A stretch of DNA of 64,000 nucleotides, from contig NZ_JAGEKR010000004.1 of assembly GCF_017565405.1 (NCBI RefSeq), forward strand, positions 1-64,000. Reading direction: 5' to 3'. The position numbers and the translations under genes are program-made. The notes beneath the pieces are model-generated. The model worked only from the letters and a program-made list of their open reading frames with translations. It was not told where the DNA came from and made no database searches. Shown piece by piece: positions 35,508 through 43,363 of this stretch. Source of the stretch: Allobranchiibius sp. CTAmp26. Its GTDB lineage: Bacteria; Actinomycetota; Actinomycetes; Actinomycetales; Dermatophilaceae. Position 1 is the first letter of the stretch, and every line of letters begins with the position of its first letter.

Positions 35508-36590
35508 ATGACTGCCGAGGGGGTCGCCCCCACCGATCCGTCGGTGCTCGACGCGACCCGACCGGTGTTGCGGGCGCGCGCCCCTCTGCGGATCTCCTTC
35601 GCCGGGGGTGGCACCGACGTCTCGCCGTTCCCCGAGCGCGAGGGCGGCGCCGTCCTCTCCGCCACGATCTCCAGCTTCGCCTACGCGACGTTGCGACCAC
35701 GCCGGGACGGCCGGATCACCGTGCAGTCGCTGGACTTCGGCACCTCGATCGGCTTCGACGTCGACGATCCCGTGGAGTTCGACGGTGAGCTGGACCTGCC
35801 GAAGGCGGCCATCGCGCGGGTCCGATCGATGGGCGGCGCGATGCCCACCGGGGGCTTCGACCTCTTCCTGCACACCCAGGCGCCGCCGGGGTCCGGCCTC
35901 GGCTCCTCCAGCGCGGTGATGGTCGCAGTGATCGATCTGGTCGCCCAGCACTGCGGGGTGGACCTCACGCCGTACGAGATCGCCGAGCTGGCCTATCGGC
36001 TCGAACGCGAGGACCTCGCCATCCCGGGCGGGTCGCAGGACCAGTACGCCGCGTCGTTCGGGGGGTTCAACTACATCGAGTTCCGGCCCGACGAAGTGAT
36101 CGTCAACCCGCTGCGGGTGCGCGACGCCACGGTGCACGAGCTGGAGCACAACATGCTGCTGGCGTTCACCGGTCGCACCCGGGTCAGCGACCACATCATC
36201 GCCGACCAGCGCAGCCGCTACGAGACCGGGAACGCCGACGCGCTCGAGGGTCTGCGGGCGCAGAAGGAGCTGGCCGAGCGGATGAAGGTCGCCCTGGTGC
36301 GCGGCGAGGTCGACCGGTTCGGGCGGCTGCTCGGCCAGGCCTGGCAGGAGAAGCGCAAGATGTCGTCGCGGATCAGCACCCCGCTCATCGACGAGGCCGT
36401 CACCGCCGCGTTGGGATGCGGTGCGCTCGGCGGCAAGGTCACCGGCGCCGGCGGCGGCGGCCACCTCATCTTCGTCTGCGAGTTCGAGCGCAAGCACGTG
36501 GTCGCGGACACGCTCCTCGAGATGGGTCTGACCCTCTCGGAGATCACCTTCAGCAAGGACGGCGTGACGACGTGGAGAGGCCAGCACTGA
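35508..36590 (+). CDS. hddA: GHMP kinase, D-glycero-D-manno-heptose 7-phosphate kinase type
   Basis: A 360-residue GHMP kinase. APLRISFAGGGTDVSPF is the HddA-type substrate-binding start, PPGSGLGSSSAVMVAV (near residue 125) the ATP-binding motif 2, and GKVTGAGGGGHLIFVC the motif 3. HddA makes D-glycero-alpha-D-manno-heptose 1,7-bisphosphate. The partner gmhA overlaps it by one base (TGATG), which supports the heptose assignment, as in Mycobacterium (gmhA-gmhB-hddA). AGGAGG lies ten bases before ATG 35508. A fucokinase or other sugar kinase cannot be fully excluded. Confidence 0.85.
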   Translation: MTAEGVAPTDPSVLDATRPVLRARAPLRISFAGGGTDVSPFPEREGGAVLSATISSFAYATLRPRRDGRITVQSLDFGTSIGFDVDDPVEFDGELDLPKAAIARVRSMGGAMPTGGFDLFLHTQAPPGSGLGSSSAVMVAVIDLVAQHCGVDLTPYEIAELAYRLEREDLAIPGGSQDQYAASFGGFNYIEFRPDEVIVNPLRVRDATVHELEHNMLLAFTGRTRVSDHIIADQRSRYETGNADALEGLRAQKELAERMKVALVRGEVDRFGRLLGQAWQEKRKMSSRISTPLIDEAVTAALGCGALGGKVTGAGGGGHLIFVCEFERKHVVADTLLEMGLTLSEITFSKDGVTTWRGQH

Positions 36591-37243
36591 TGGACGACGG
36601 ACAGCATCGCGCGGCGCACCCGCTGCACGAGGCGAGCGAGCACGACGTACGGGCCGCCGTGCAACGCCGCCTCGGCGAAGGCACCGACGCGTGGGCGGCG
36701 CTGGCCGTCGCGCTGCGGGACCCGGCGCTGGAGACGGAGGTGCAGGCGGCGGGTACAGCGCTCGTACAGGCCCTCGTCGCCGGCGGCACGCTGCTGGTGG
36801 CCGGCAACGGCGGCAGCGCCGCGATCGCCAGCCACGTCGCCGCGGAGTTCATCGGCAAGTGCATCCACGACCGAGAGCCGCTCCCGGCGGTGAACCTGGC
36901 GGAGTCCCTGTCCTCTGTCACCGCCGTCGGCAACGACTACGGCTTCGACCAGATCTTCCGTCGCGGGGTCGCGGCCCTCGGCCGGCGCGGCGACGTACTG
37001 CTCGCGATGAGCACCAGCGGCACGAGCCCGAACGTGCTGCAGGCGTTGCTTCTGGCGCGCGAGCGGGGCCTGCTCACGGTGGCCCTCACCGGCGCCAAGG
37101 GCGAGGGCCTGCGGGGAGCGGCCGACCATGTGCTCGTCGTACCGTCCGCGGACACGCCGCGTATCCAAGAAGTGCACATGCTGTGGACCCACGCCTGGTG
37201 CGAAGCGGTCGACGTGCTGGCGAATCCGCAGTCGGCACACTGA
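36590..37243 (+). CDS. gmhA: Phosphoheptose isomerase (SIS domain)
   Basis: A 217-residue SIS-domain protein that converts sedoheptulose 7-phosphate to D-glycero-D-manno-heptose 7-phosphate. AGNGGSAAIASH (71-82) and STSGTSPNV (141-149) form the phosphate site, and EVHMLWTHAWCEAVD carries the C-terminal catalytic His. About 25 extra N-terminal residues precede the usual start. Directly coupled to hddA. The phosphatase GmhB, needed between the kinase and the nucleotidyltransferase, is not in the window. Confidence 0.9.
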   Translation: MDDGQHRAAHPLHEASEHDVRAAVQRRLGEGTDAWAALAVALRDPALETEVQAAGTALVQALVAGGTLLVAGNGGSAAIASHVAAEFIGKCIHDREPLPAVNLAESLSSVTAVGNDYGFDQIFRRGVAALGRRGDVLLAMSTSGTSPNVLQALLLARERGLLTVALTGAKGEGLRGAADHVLVVPSADTPRIQEVHMLWTHAWCEAVDVLANPQSAH

Positions 37244-37274
37244 CTCACGGGCACCCGCCGCGCGATGGCGGAAC

Positions 37275-37307
37275 GTGTGACACACCTCGCATTTTTCCTG
37301 CTACTCT
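37275..37307 (+). promoter_or_regulatory. Probable promoter of the DUF3068 gene with GTGTG-A-CACAC palindrome
   Basis: TACTCT (37302..37307) could be the -10 with GTGACA (37277..37282) as -35 at a long 19-base spacing. The -35 lies in the perfect palindrome GTGTGACACAC (37275..37285), a possible operator. A GGAGG (37335..37339) before GTG 37345 fixes the translation start. Confidence 0.4.
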
Positions 37308-37344
37308 CCGGTAAGTTTTGTCAGCCCCTGCCACGGAGGTCCTC

Positions 37345-38355
37345 GTGCGGAAGTCCGCCATTGTCATCGGTTTCGGAGCGTTCTTCCTGACCCTGGCGCT
37401 GCTCTTGCAGTTCTACGCGTTCGAGAAGTTGACCGTCATCCCGGCGGACACCAACACCCAGCAGGTCCTCTCGGACAACAACGCCAAGTTCTTCGACGCG
37501 GACACCCTGAGCTTCAAGCAGGGTCTGGTGACCACCCGGCAGACGGTCGTGGCCGACAAGAAGGCCTCCGATGCGGAGGGCAAGAACTCCATCGTCCTCA
37601 ACATCAACCAGTCGACGGACAACAACAACCAGGCGCCTCCGATCGACGCGTTCACCGCGCACCTCGCGCTGGACCGCCACACCGGCAAGGTCATCGACTG
37701 CTGCAACGACAACATGAACGGCAAGCCCGTGCAGCACCAGGGCTACACGGTGAAGTTCCCGTTCGGCGCCGGCAAGGGCAGCTACCCGTACTGGGACAAC
37801 ACGCTGCAGAAGCCGATGACGATGAAGTTCGCCGGCACCGACAAGATCCGTGGATTGTCGGTCTACCGCTACCACGGTGTGGTGCCCCAGACGACGTACA
37901 CCAAGCAGGCCATCCCCGGCTTCGTCTTCGGCGGTGCCAAGGACAGCCCCGGTGTGACCGCGGACCGTGCCTACGCCAACGACCGCACCATCTGGGTCGA
38001 GCCGCAGACCGGCGCCTTCATCAAGGTGGAGGAGAAGGAGGTCGTGACGCTCACCGACCCCGCGAACGGCAAGTCCGTCAAGGGCATCGACACCGACCAG
38101 GTGATGAACGACGCCACGGTCAAGGCCAACGTCGATGAGTACAAGGGCAAGGCCAGCCAGCTGAAGCTGCTGAAGCTCATGCCGTACGTGCTGGGAATCC
38201 TCGGTCTGATCCTGCTGGTCGTGGGGGTCGTGCTGCTGCTGGCCGCCGGCCGCCGTGACCGCACGGGGCGGGCGGACGACACCGATGTCGACAACGACAC
38301 CCGCCGCGGCGCTCGGCACGCCGAGGGCGACGGCGACGACTACGCGAGGGCCTGA
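37345..38355 (+). CDS. DUF3068 (PorA-family) membrane-anchored protein
   Basis: A 336-residue protein. An N-terminal helix (residues 5-27) precedes a roughly 240-residue extracytoplasmic domain, then a second helix (about residues 278-303, MPYVLGILGLILLVVGVVLLL) and an acidic cytoplasmic tail. The layout and segments such as PADTNTQQVLSD, GYTVKFPFGAGKGSYPYWD and LSVYRYHGVVP match DUF3068, annotated as the PorA family in mycolate bacteria though many members are in non-mycolate actinobacteria. A double Cys (DCCND) is present. GTG 37345 has GGAGG five bases upstream; the TTG at 37318 is less likely. Its place between gmhA and a sugar epimerase suggests an envelope role. Confidence 0.85.
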   Translation: MRKSAIVIGFGAFFLTLALLLQFYAFEKLTVIPADTNTQQVLSDNNAKFFDADTLSFKQGLVTTRQTVVADKKASDAEGKNSIVLNINQSTDNNNQAPPIDAFTAHLALDRHTGKVIDCCNDNMNGKPVQHQGYTVKFPFGAGKGSYPYWDNTLQKPMTMKFAGTDKIRGLSVYRYHGVVPQTTYTKQAIPGFVFGGAKDSPGVTADRAYANDRTIWVEPQTGAFIKVEEKEVVTLTDPANGKSVKGIDTDQVMNDATVKANVDEYKGKASQLKLLKLMPYVLGILGLILLVVGVVLLLAAGRRDRTGRADDTDVDNDTRRGARHAEGDGDDYARA

Positions 38356-38363
38356 TCGCACCG

Positions 38364-39362
38364 ATGCGGGCTGTCGTCACCGGCGGAGCCGGCTTCCTGG
38401 GATCACACCTCTGTGAGGCCCTCCTGGCCGACGGCGCCGAGGTCGTCGCGGTCGACAACCTCTGCACCGGGCGCGCGGCGAACGTCGAGCACCTGCACGC
38501 GACCGGCCGGTTCACCCTGCTGGAGCGGGACGTCAGCCACGGGTTCGAGGTCGACGGTCCGGTCGACCTGGTGCTGCACTTCGCCAGCCCGGCGTCGCCG
38601 ATCGACTACCTGCGGATGCCGATCGAGACGCTGCTGGTCGGTTCGCACGGCACTCAGCACGCCCTTGAGCTGGCCCGGGACAAGTCGGCGCGGCTGATCC
38701 TCGCCTCCACCTCAGAGGTGTACGGCGACCCGTTGGTGCATCCGCAGCGCGAGGACTACTGGGGGCACGTCAACCCGGTCGGTCCGCGCGGCGTGTACGA
38801 CGAGGCGAAGCGGTTCGGGGAGGCGCTCACCCTCGCCTACCGGCAGACCTACGGCGTCAACACCGGGATCGTGCGCATCTTCAACACCTTCGGCCCGCGG
38901 ATGCGGCCCGACGACGGGCGCGCGATTCCCAACTTCGTCCGCCAGTCGTTGGCCGGCGAGCCGGTGACCGTCTCCGGTGACGGGTTGCAGACCCGGTCGA
39001 TCTGCTACGTCGACGACCTGGTCGCCGGCATCCTGGCGATGGCCCGCAGCGACCACTCGGGGCCGATTAACATCGGCAACCCGCACGAGATCTCCATGGT
39101 GGACCTGGCGAACTGGATCGTGAAGCTCGCGGAGTCCGAGTCCCAGGTGGTGCACATCGCGCGACCGGTCGACGACCCGACGGTGCGTCGTCCGGACACC
39201 ACGATGGCCGAGGAGATCCTGGGCTGGTCGCCGCAGGTGCCGATCGAGGACGCCCTGCAGCGCACCATCGCCTGGTTCCGCGCTCACGCGACCGCCACTC
39301 CGCCTCTGTCGGCCGAGGCCACCCAGGAGATCCTCGCCGGGCCGGAGCACCCCACCACCTGA
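38364..39362 (+). CDS. Extended SDR epimerase, UDP-glucuronate decarboxylase type
   Basis: A 332-residue NAD-dependent sugar enzyme. GGAGFLG (7-13) binds NAD; the catalytic Tyr/Lys are Y145 and K149 in GVYDEAKRFGE, with TSEVYGDP before them. HFASPASPIDY and RIFNTFGPRM are hallmarks of UDP-glucuronate decarboxylase (UXS), which makes UDP-xylose. It may therefore provide a pentose for the glycan. It starts eight bases after the DUF3068 stop. dTDP-glucose dehydratase is a less likely alternative because of these motifs. Confidence 0.87.
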   Translation: MRAVVTGGAGFLGSHLCEALLADGAEVVAVDNLCTGRAANVEHLHATGRFTLLERDVSHGFEVDGPVDLVLHFASPASPIDYLRMPIETLLVGSHGTQHALELARDKSARLILASTSEVYGDPLVHPQREDYWGHVNPVGPRGVYDEAKRFGEALTLAYRQTYGVNTGIVRIFNTFGPRMRPDDGRAIPNFVRQSLAGEPVTVSGDGLQTRSICYVDDLVAGILAMARSDHSGPINIGNPHEISMVDLANWIVKLAESESQVVHIARPVDDPTVRRPDTTMAEEILGWSPQVPIEDALQRTIAWFRAHATATPPLSAEATQEILAGPEHPTT

Positions 39363-39372
39363 CCCCGGCGTC

Positions 39373-39644
39373 GGTTGTCGGCGCTGCGGTCACTTTCCTG
39401 CGGTGGCGTACGGCGGCCAAGTGGGTTGTCGGCGCTGCGGTCACTTTCCCGCGGCGGATGCCGGTTTTCAGGCGGCCTGGACGAGGGGCGCTCCCGTCGG
39501 CTTGCGCAAGTTATGGCACCGCCCGCACAAGGGCCCGCGCGGTGCCCTCCCGCTGGTCCGCGCGACGGCACCGCCGCACAAGGGCCCGCGCGGTGCCCTC
39601 ATCGTTCGCTGCCGGGTGGGTTGTCGGCGCTGCGGTCACTTTCC
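39373..39644. repeat. Gene-free repeat cluster
   Basis: The 399 bases between 39362 and 39762 hold no convincing gene. Repeat A, 26 bases starting GGTTGTCGGCGCTGCGGTCA, occurs exactly at 39373..39398, 39424..39449 and 39619..39644; the last two share three more bases. Repeat B, starting GGCACCGC and ending GCGGTGCCCTC, occurs at 39515..39549 and 39567..39600, each able to form a hairpin with 8-bp arms. The first two A copies and the right halves of both B copies are each 51 bases apart. Frames open across it on both strands reflect base composition and lack gene-like features. Confidence 0.85.
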
Positions 39645-39761
39645 GACGCGGGAGGTGACGGGGGGCGGTGGCCGAAGCGAGCGAGTCCCTTCCAGGCGCC
39701 TGAGGACCAGACCGAACAGCGGCCATCGACACGGCACGAGCCTTCGACCCGGCCACAGGAC

Positions 39762-40604
39762 TCACGCCCGTGGGAGACGCGCCACGAAGATCGCCGTGCC
39801 CGGAAGGATGGCCCCGCGGGTCGGGCTCCACCCGCCCCACACCTGCCGGTTGTCCTCCGGCCATTCCGGCTCGATCAGGTCCTCGAGCACCAGACCGGCG
39901 GCGTGCAGTTCGCGCACCCGGTCACCCAGCGTGCGGTGGTGCTCGGCGTACGTCGCCGTGCCGTCCTCGGACATCTCGACGTACGGCGTGCGGTCGAAGT
40001 AGGAGCGATCCGCCCGCAGGCCCTCGGGGCCGGGCACGTCCGGGAAGGCCCAGCGCACCGGGTGGGTGGTCGAGAAGACGAACCGGCCGCCTGGTCGCAC
40101 CACCCGCGCCGCCTCGTGCATCACCGCCTGGGAGTCGGCCACGAACGGCACCACCCCGTACGCCGTGAAGACCAGATCGAACGACGCGTCGGCGAAGGGG
40201 AGCGCGGTGCCGTCGCACAGCACCAGCGGGAGCGGCACACCGTGCTCTTCGTTCAGGGTGGCGGCCCGTGCCAGCATCCCGGCGGACAGGTCGGACGCGA
40301 CCACGCGCGCGGCGTACCGGTTGGCCCAGCGCGCGCCCTGCGCGGCGCCTGCGCCGATCTCGAGCAGGTCGGCGTCCGCGAGCGCAGCGGGGTCGCCGAA
40401 GATCCGCAGGTCGCTCTCGCTCCAGCCCTCCGGCCCCCACACCAGGTCGGTGTCGCCGAGGAACGCGCCGTGCTCCGCGTAGTAGGCCTCGGCCTCGTCG
40501 TCCCACCATCCGCGGTTGGCGCGATTGTGGTCCGCGACCTCGGAGTCGGCAGGCCCCCCGTTTTGACCGGTCTGTGCGCTGCTCGATAGAGTGTTAGAGC
40601 GCAT
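39762..40604 (-). CDS. Class I SAM-dependent methyltransferase
   Basis: A 280-residue methyltransferase conserved upstream of rpsA in many actinobacteria. RANRGWWDDEAEAYYAEHGAF is the typical N-terminal segment; LLEIGAGAAQGARW is motif I, FDLVFTAYGVVPFVAD and EAARVVRPGGRFVFSTTHPVRWAF follow, and the C-terminal EDLIEPEWPEDN and WGGWSP are characteristic. Substrate unknown. ATG 40604 is the only sensible start and places the first 14 codons over the predicted rpsA promoter on the other strand. Confidence 0.88.
   Translation of the reverse strand: MRSNTLSSSAQTGQNGGPADSEVADHNRANRGWWDDEAEAYYAEHGAFLGDTDLVWGPEGWSESDLRIFGDPAALADADLLEIGAGAAQGARWANRYAARVVASDLSAGMLARAATLNEEHGVPLPLVLCDGTALPFADASFDLVFTAYGVVPFVADSQAVMHEAARVVRPGGRFVFSTTHPVRWAFPDVPGPEGLRADRSYFDRTPYVEMSEDGTATYAEHHRTLGDRVRELHAAGLVLEDLIEPEWPEDNRQVWGGWSPTRGAILPGTAIFVARLPRA
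40563..40592 (+). promoter_or_regulatory. rpsA promoter
   Basis: TTGACC (40563..40568), an 18-base spacer and TAGAGT (40587..40592) form a strong promoter. It predicts a leader of about 175 bases before rpsA and lies inside the coding start of the divergent methyltransferase. Confidence 0.65.
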
Positions 40605-40779
40605 GACTGTGCCGCGCGCCGTACCTTCGCCAGACCGATCCATCGCGTCGCCGGGAGCGATCCCGGAAGTCACCGGATCTCCTTCTGACCCAGGCGTCTC
40701 GCGTCCGTTCGTGTTCGTGTCTTCACCGTTCGTCCGCACACTCCGACTATCACCCACCCGAAGGTTTCCTACTACATGA
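40603..40779 (+). other. Possible 58-codon upstream ORF in the rpsA leader
   Basis: An ATG ten bases after the TAGAGT box opens a 58-codon frame that crosses the whole leader and ends in TGA overlapping the rpsA ATG (ATGA). The peptide is rich in Pro, Ser and Arg and resembles no family I know; third-codon GC is lower than in neighbouring genes, so it may matter for translation coupling rather than as a protein. Nothing else is seen in this leader except a weak GAAGG before rpsA. Confidence 0.3.
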
Positions 40780-42281
40780 CTGCCACCACCACCTCCCCGA
40801 TCGCGATCAACGACATCGGATCGGAAGAGGAGCTGCTCGCCGCGATCGACGCGACGATCAAGCACTTCAATGACGGAGACATCGTCGAGGGTGTCATCGT
40901 CAAGGTCGACCGGGACGAGGTCCTGCTCGATATCGGTTACAAGACCGAGGGCGTCATTCCCTCGCGTGAGCTGTCCATCAAGCACGATGTCGACCCCGGC
41001 GAGGTCGTTTCCGTGGGCGACGAGATCGAGGCCCTCGTCCTCCAGAAGGAGGACAAGGAAGGCCGTCTGATCCTGTCCAAGAAGCGTGCGCAGTACGAGC
41101 GCGCGTGGGGCACGATCGAGAAGATCAAGGAAGAGGACGGTGTCGTCACCGGCACGGTCATCGAGGTCGTCAAGGGCGGTCTCATCATGGACGTCGGCCT
41201 GCGGGGCTTCCTGCCCGCGTCGCTGGTGGAGATGCGTCGCGTGCGCGATCTGCAGCCGTACGTCGGCAAGGAGATCGAGGCCAAGATCATCGAGCTGGAC
41301 AAGAACCGCAACAACGTGGTCCTGTCCCGCCGTGCGTGGCTCGAGCAGACCCAGTCCGAGGTCCGCACCTCCTTCCTCAAGGAGCTGCAGAAGGGCCAGG
41401 TCCGCTCCGGTGTCGTCTCCAGCATCGTCAACTTCGGCGCGTTCGTCGACCTGGGTGGCGTCGACGGTCTGGTGCACGTCTCCGAGCTGTCCTGGAAGCA
41501 CATCGACCACCCGAGCGAGGTTGTCGAGGTGGGCCAGGAGGTCACCGTCGAGGTGCTGGACGTCGACATGGAGCGCGAGCGCGTCTCCCTGTCGCTGAAG
41601 GCGACCCAGGAAGACCCGTGGCAGCACTTCGCCCGGACCCACTCGATCGGTCAGATCGTGCCGGGCAAGGTCACCAAGCTGGTGCCCTTCGGTGCGTTCG
41701 TGCGGGTCGAGGACGGCATCGAGGGCCTGGTGCACATCTCCGAGCTCGCCGAGCGTCACGTGGAGTTCCCGGAGCAGGTCGTCACCGTCGGCCGCGACGT
41801 CTTCGTCAAGGTCATCGACATCGACCTGGAGCGTCGCCGCATCTCGCTGTCGCTGAAGCAGGCGAACGACGACGCCGCCGGCGCCGCCGAGTTCGACCCG
41901 ACCCTCTACGGCATGGCCGCGGAGTACGACGACCAGGGCAACTACAAGTACCCCGAGGGCTTCGACTCCGAGACCAACGAGTGGCTCGAGGGCTTCGACG
42001 CGCAGCGTGAGAAGTGGGAGAAGCAGTACGCCGAGGCGCACGCCCGCTACGAGGCGCACCAGGCGCAGATCGAGCAGGCTCGCAAGGACGACGCCGATGC
42101 CGCCGCGGGTGCCGCGACCGGCACGTCGTACTCCTCGGACAGCGCTGACGACTCCTCCGACGACGAGGGCGGCTCGGCCACCCCGTCGAGCAGCGGTAGC
42201 AGCGCACCGGTCCCGGCCGAGGGCACGCTGGCCTCGGACGAGGCTCTGGCCGCGTTGCGGGAGAAGTTGACCGGCAACTGA
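40776..42281 (+). CDS. rpsA: 30S ribosomal protein S1
   Basis: A 501-residue protein with four S1 RNA-binding domains (about residues 36-105, 123-188, 209-277, 294-363), the number normal for actinobacteria; E. coli has six. Each has the typical GxVxxVxxxGxFVxL pattern, e.g. SSIVNFGAFVDLGGVDGLVHVSEL. The last 130 residues are acidic, Ala/Ser-rich and probably disordered. It brings mRNA to the ribosome, which is of interest because leaderless starts, which need S1 little or not at all, are frequent here. Start ATG 40776 is shared with the end of an upstream ORF. Confidence 0.98.
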   Translation: MTATTTSPIAINDIGSEEELLAAIDATIKHFNDGDIVEGVIVKVDRDEVLLDIGYKTEGVIPSRELSIKHDVDPGEVVSVGDEIEALVLQKEDKEGRLILSKKRAQYERAWGTIEKIKEEDGVVTGTVIEVVKGGLIMDVGLRGFLPASLVEMRRVRDLQPYVGKEIEAKIIELDKNRNNVVLSRRAWLEQTQSEVRTSFLKELQKGQVRSGVVSSIVNFGAFVDLGGVDGLVHVSELSWKHIDHPSEVVEVGQEVTVEVLDVDMERERVSLSLKATQEDPWQHFARTHSIGQIVPGKVTKLVPFGAFVRVEDGIEGLVHISELAERHVEFPEQVVTVGRDVFVKVIDIDLERRRISLSLKQANDDAAGAAEFDPTLYGMAAEYDDQGNYKYPEGFDSETNEWLEGFDAQREKWEKQYAEAHARYEAHQAQIEQARKDDADAAAGAATGTSYSSDSADDSSDDEGGSATPSSSGSSAPVPAEGTLASDEALAALREKLTGN

Positions 42282-42290
42282 TAGCAGTTC

Positions 42291-42345
42291 TCGGGCCACC
42301 GGCCCGAGGTGAAGGGCCCCGTCGGATCATCCGGCGGGGCCCTTC
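42291..42345 (+). terminator. Tandem hairpin terminator after rpsA
   Basis: First hairpin: CTCGGGCC (42291..42298) with GGCCCGAG (42302..42309), loop ACC. Second: GAAGGGCCCCGTCGGA (42311..42326) with 42330..42345, 15 of 16 positions paired, loop TCA. They begin nine bases after the rpsA stop. No clear T-run. Confidence 0.8.
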
Positions 42346-42401
42346 GCGCGCCACTCACGATTTCCCCAGGTGCCGCGCGCCCGTCCACTAGTGTTCGCTT
42401 C

Positions 42402-42437
42402 GTGGTCACCAGGTCGCTGAAGACTGGCTCATCGTGA
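42402..42437 (+). other. Leaderless 11-codon upstream ORF coupled to ugpA
   Basis: TAGTGT (42389..42394) is followed by seven bases and a GTG at 42402, the same leaderless spacing as many genes here. The frame reads MVTRSLKTGSS and stops with TGA at 42435..42437, overlapping the ugpA GTG at 42434 by four bases (GTGA). ugpA itself has no good ribosome binding site, so ribosomes ending this peptide could restart on ugpA. Confidence 0.45.
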
Positions 42438-43363
42438 CGAGCGCCGCGGTTCCGCCCGCCCCGGTCGGCGACCCGCCACGTCGGCGTGGGCGCCCGATCG
42501 GCGAATGGACCCTCGCAGGGTTGCTCCTGCTGCCGAACCTGGTCCTGCTGGTGGTCTTCACCTACCGGCCGCTCATCGACAACGTGCGGCTGTCGTTCAC
42601 CAGCTGGAACATCTCCGCACCGGTCGCGCACTACATCGGGACCGCCAACTACGTGCGCTGGTGGCACGACCCGAATTCCCACCAGGTGTTGATCAACACC
42701 GTGGTCTTCACCGTGGCGACGGTCGGCGTGTCGATGGTGCTCGGCCTCGCGCTGGCGATGCTGCTGGACCAGAAACTGCGCGGGCGCAACATCGTCCGCT
42801 CGGTGCTGTTCGCGCCGTTCGTGATCTCCGGTGCGGCCGTGGGCATCGCCTTCCAGTTCGTCTTCGACCCCAACTTCGGCCTGATCCGCGACCTCGCCCA
42901 ACGGGTCGGCGTCACGGTGCCGGACTTCTACCAGCAGCCGCACTGGGCGCTGTTCATGGTGACCGTCACCTACATCTGGAAGAACCTCGGCTACACCTTC
43001 GTCATCTACCTCGCCGCCCTGCAGGGCCGCCGGGCCGACCTGGACGAGGCGGCCGAGATCGACGGGGCATCGCCCTGGCGCCGATTCACGAAGGTGCTGC
43101 TGCCGCAGCTGCGGCCCACGACGTACTTCCTGTCGATCACCGTGCTGCTGAACTCGGTGCAGGTCTTCGACATCATCAACGTGATGACGCGGGGCGGGCC
43201 GCAGGGCTACGGCACGGCGACCATGGTCTACCAGGTCTACAAGGAGACCTTCGTCAACAGCCAGGCCGGGTACGGCGCGACTATCGCGACGATCATGTTC
43301 GTGTTCCTGCTGGTGGTCACGCTGGTGCAGGTGCGGTTGATGGACCGGGGGCGGCAGACATGA
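42434..43363 (+). CDS. ugpA: ABC importer permease, UgpA/MalF type
   Basis: A 309-residue permease with six helices. The cytoplasmic EAA loop that contacts the ATPase is EAAEIDGASPWRRFTKVLLPQ. PNLVLLVVFTYRPLIDNVRLSF and TRGGPQGYGTATMVYQVYKETF are typical of carbohydrate uptake CUT1 permeases. Gene order permease-permease-binding protein-ATPase equals ugpA-E-B-C of M. tuberculosis, which imports glycerophosphocholine, so a glycerophosphodiester or glycerol 3-phosphate substrate is likely but another sugar is possible. GTG start coupled to the 11-codon ORF. Confidence 0.85.
   Translation: MTSAAVPPAPVGDPPRRRGRPIGEWTLAGLLLLPNLVLLVVFTYRPLIDNVRLSFTSWNISAPVAHYIGTANYVRWWHDPNSHQVLINTVVFTVATVGVSMVLGLALAMLLDQKLRGRNIVRSVLFAPFVISGAAVGIAFQFVFDPNFGLIRDLAQRVGVTVPDFYQQPHWALFMVTVTYIWKNLGYTFVIYLAALQGRRADLDEAAEIDGASPWRRFTKVLLPQLRPTTYFLSITVLLNSVQVFDIINVMTRGGPQGYGTATMVYQVYKETFVNSQAGYGATIATIMFVFLLVVTLVQVRLMDRGRQT

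Noticed and set aside
39373-39644. Possible CRISPR array
   Set aside because: Only three copies of one repeat with unequal spacing (51 and 195 bases), a second unrelated repeat between them, and no cas genes.
39375-40589. 404-codon open frame starting in the repeat cluster
   Set aside because: Most of it is antisense to the conserved methyltransferase, and the rest is repeat-derived low-complexity sequence.
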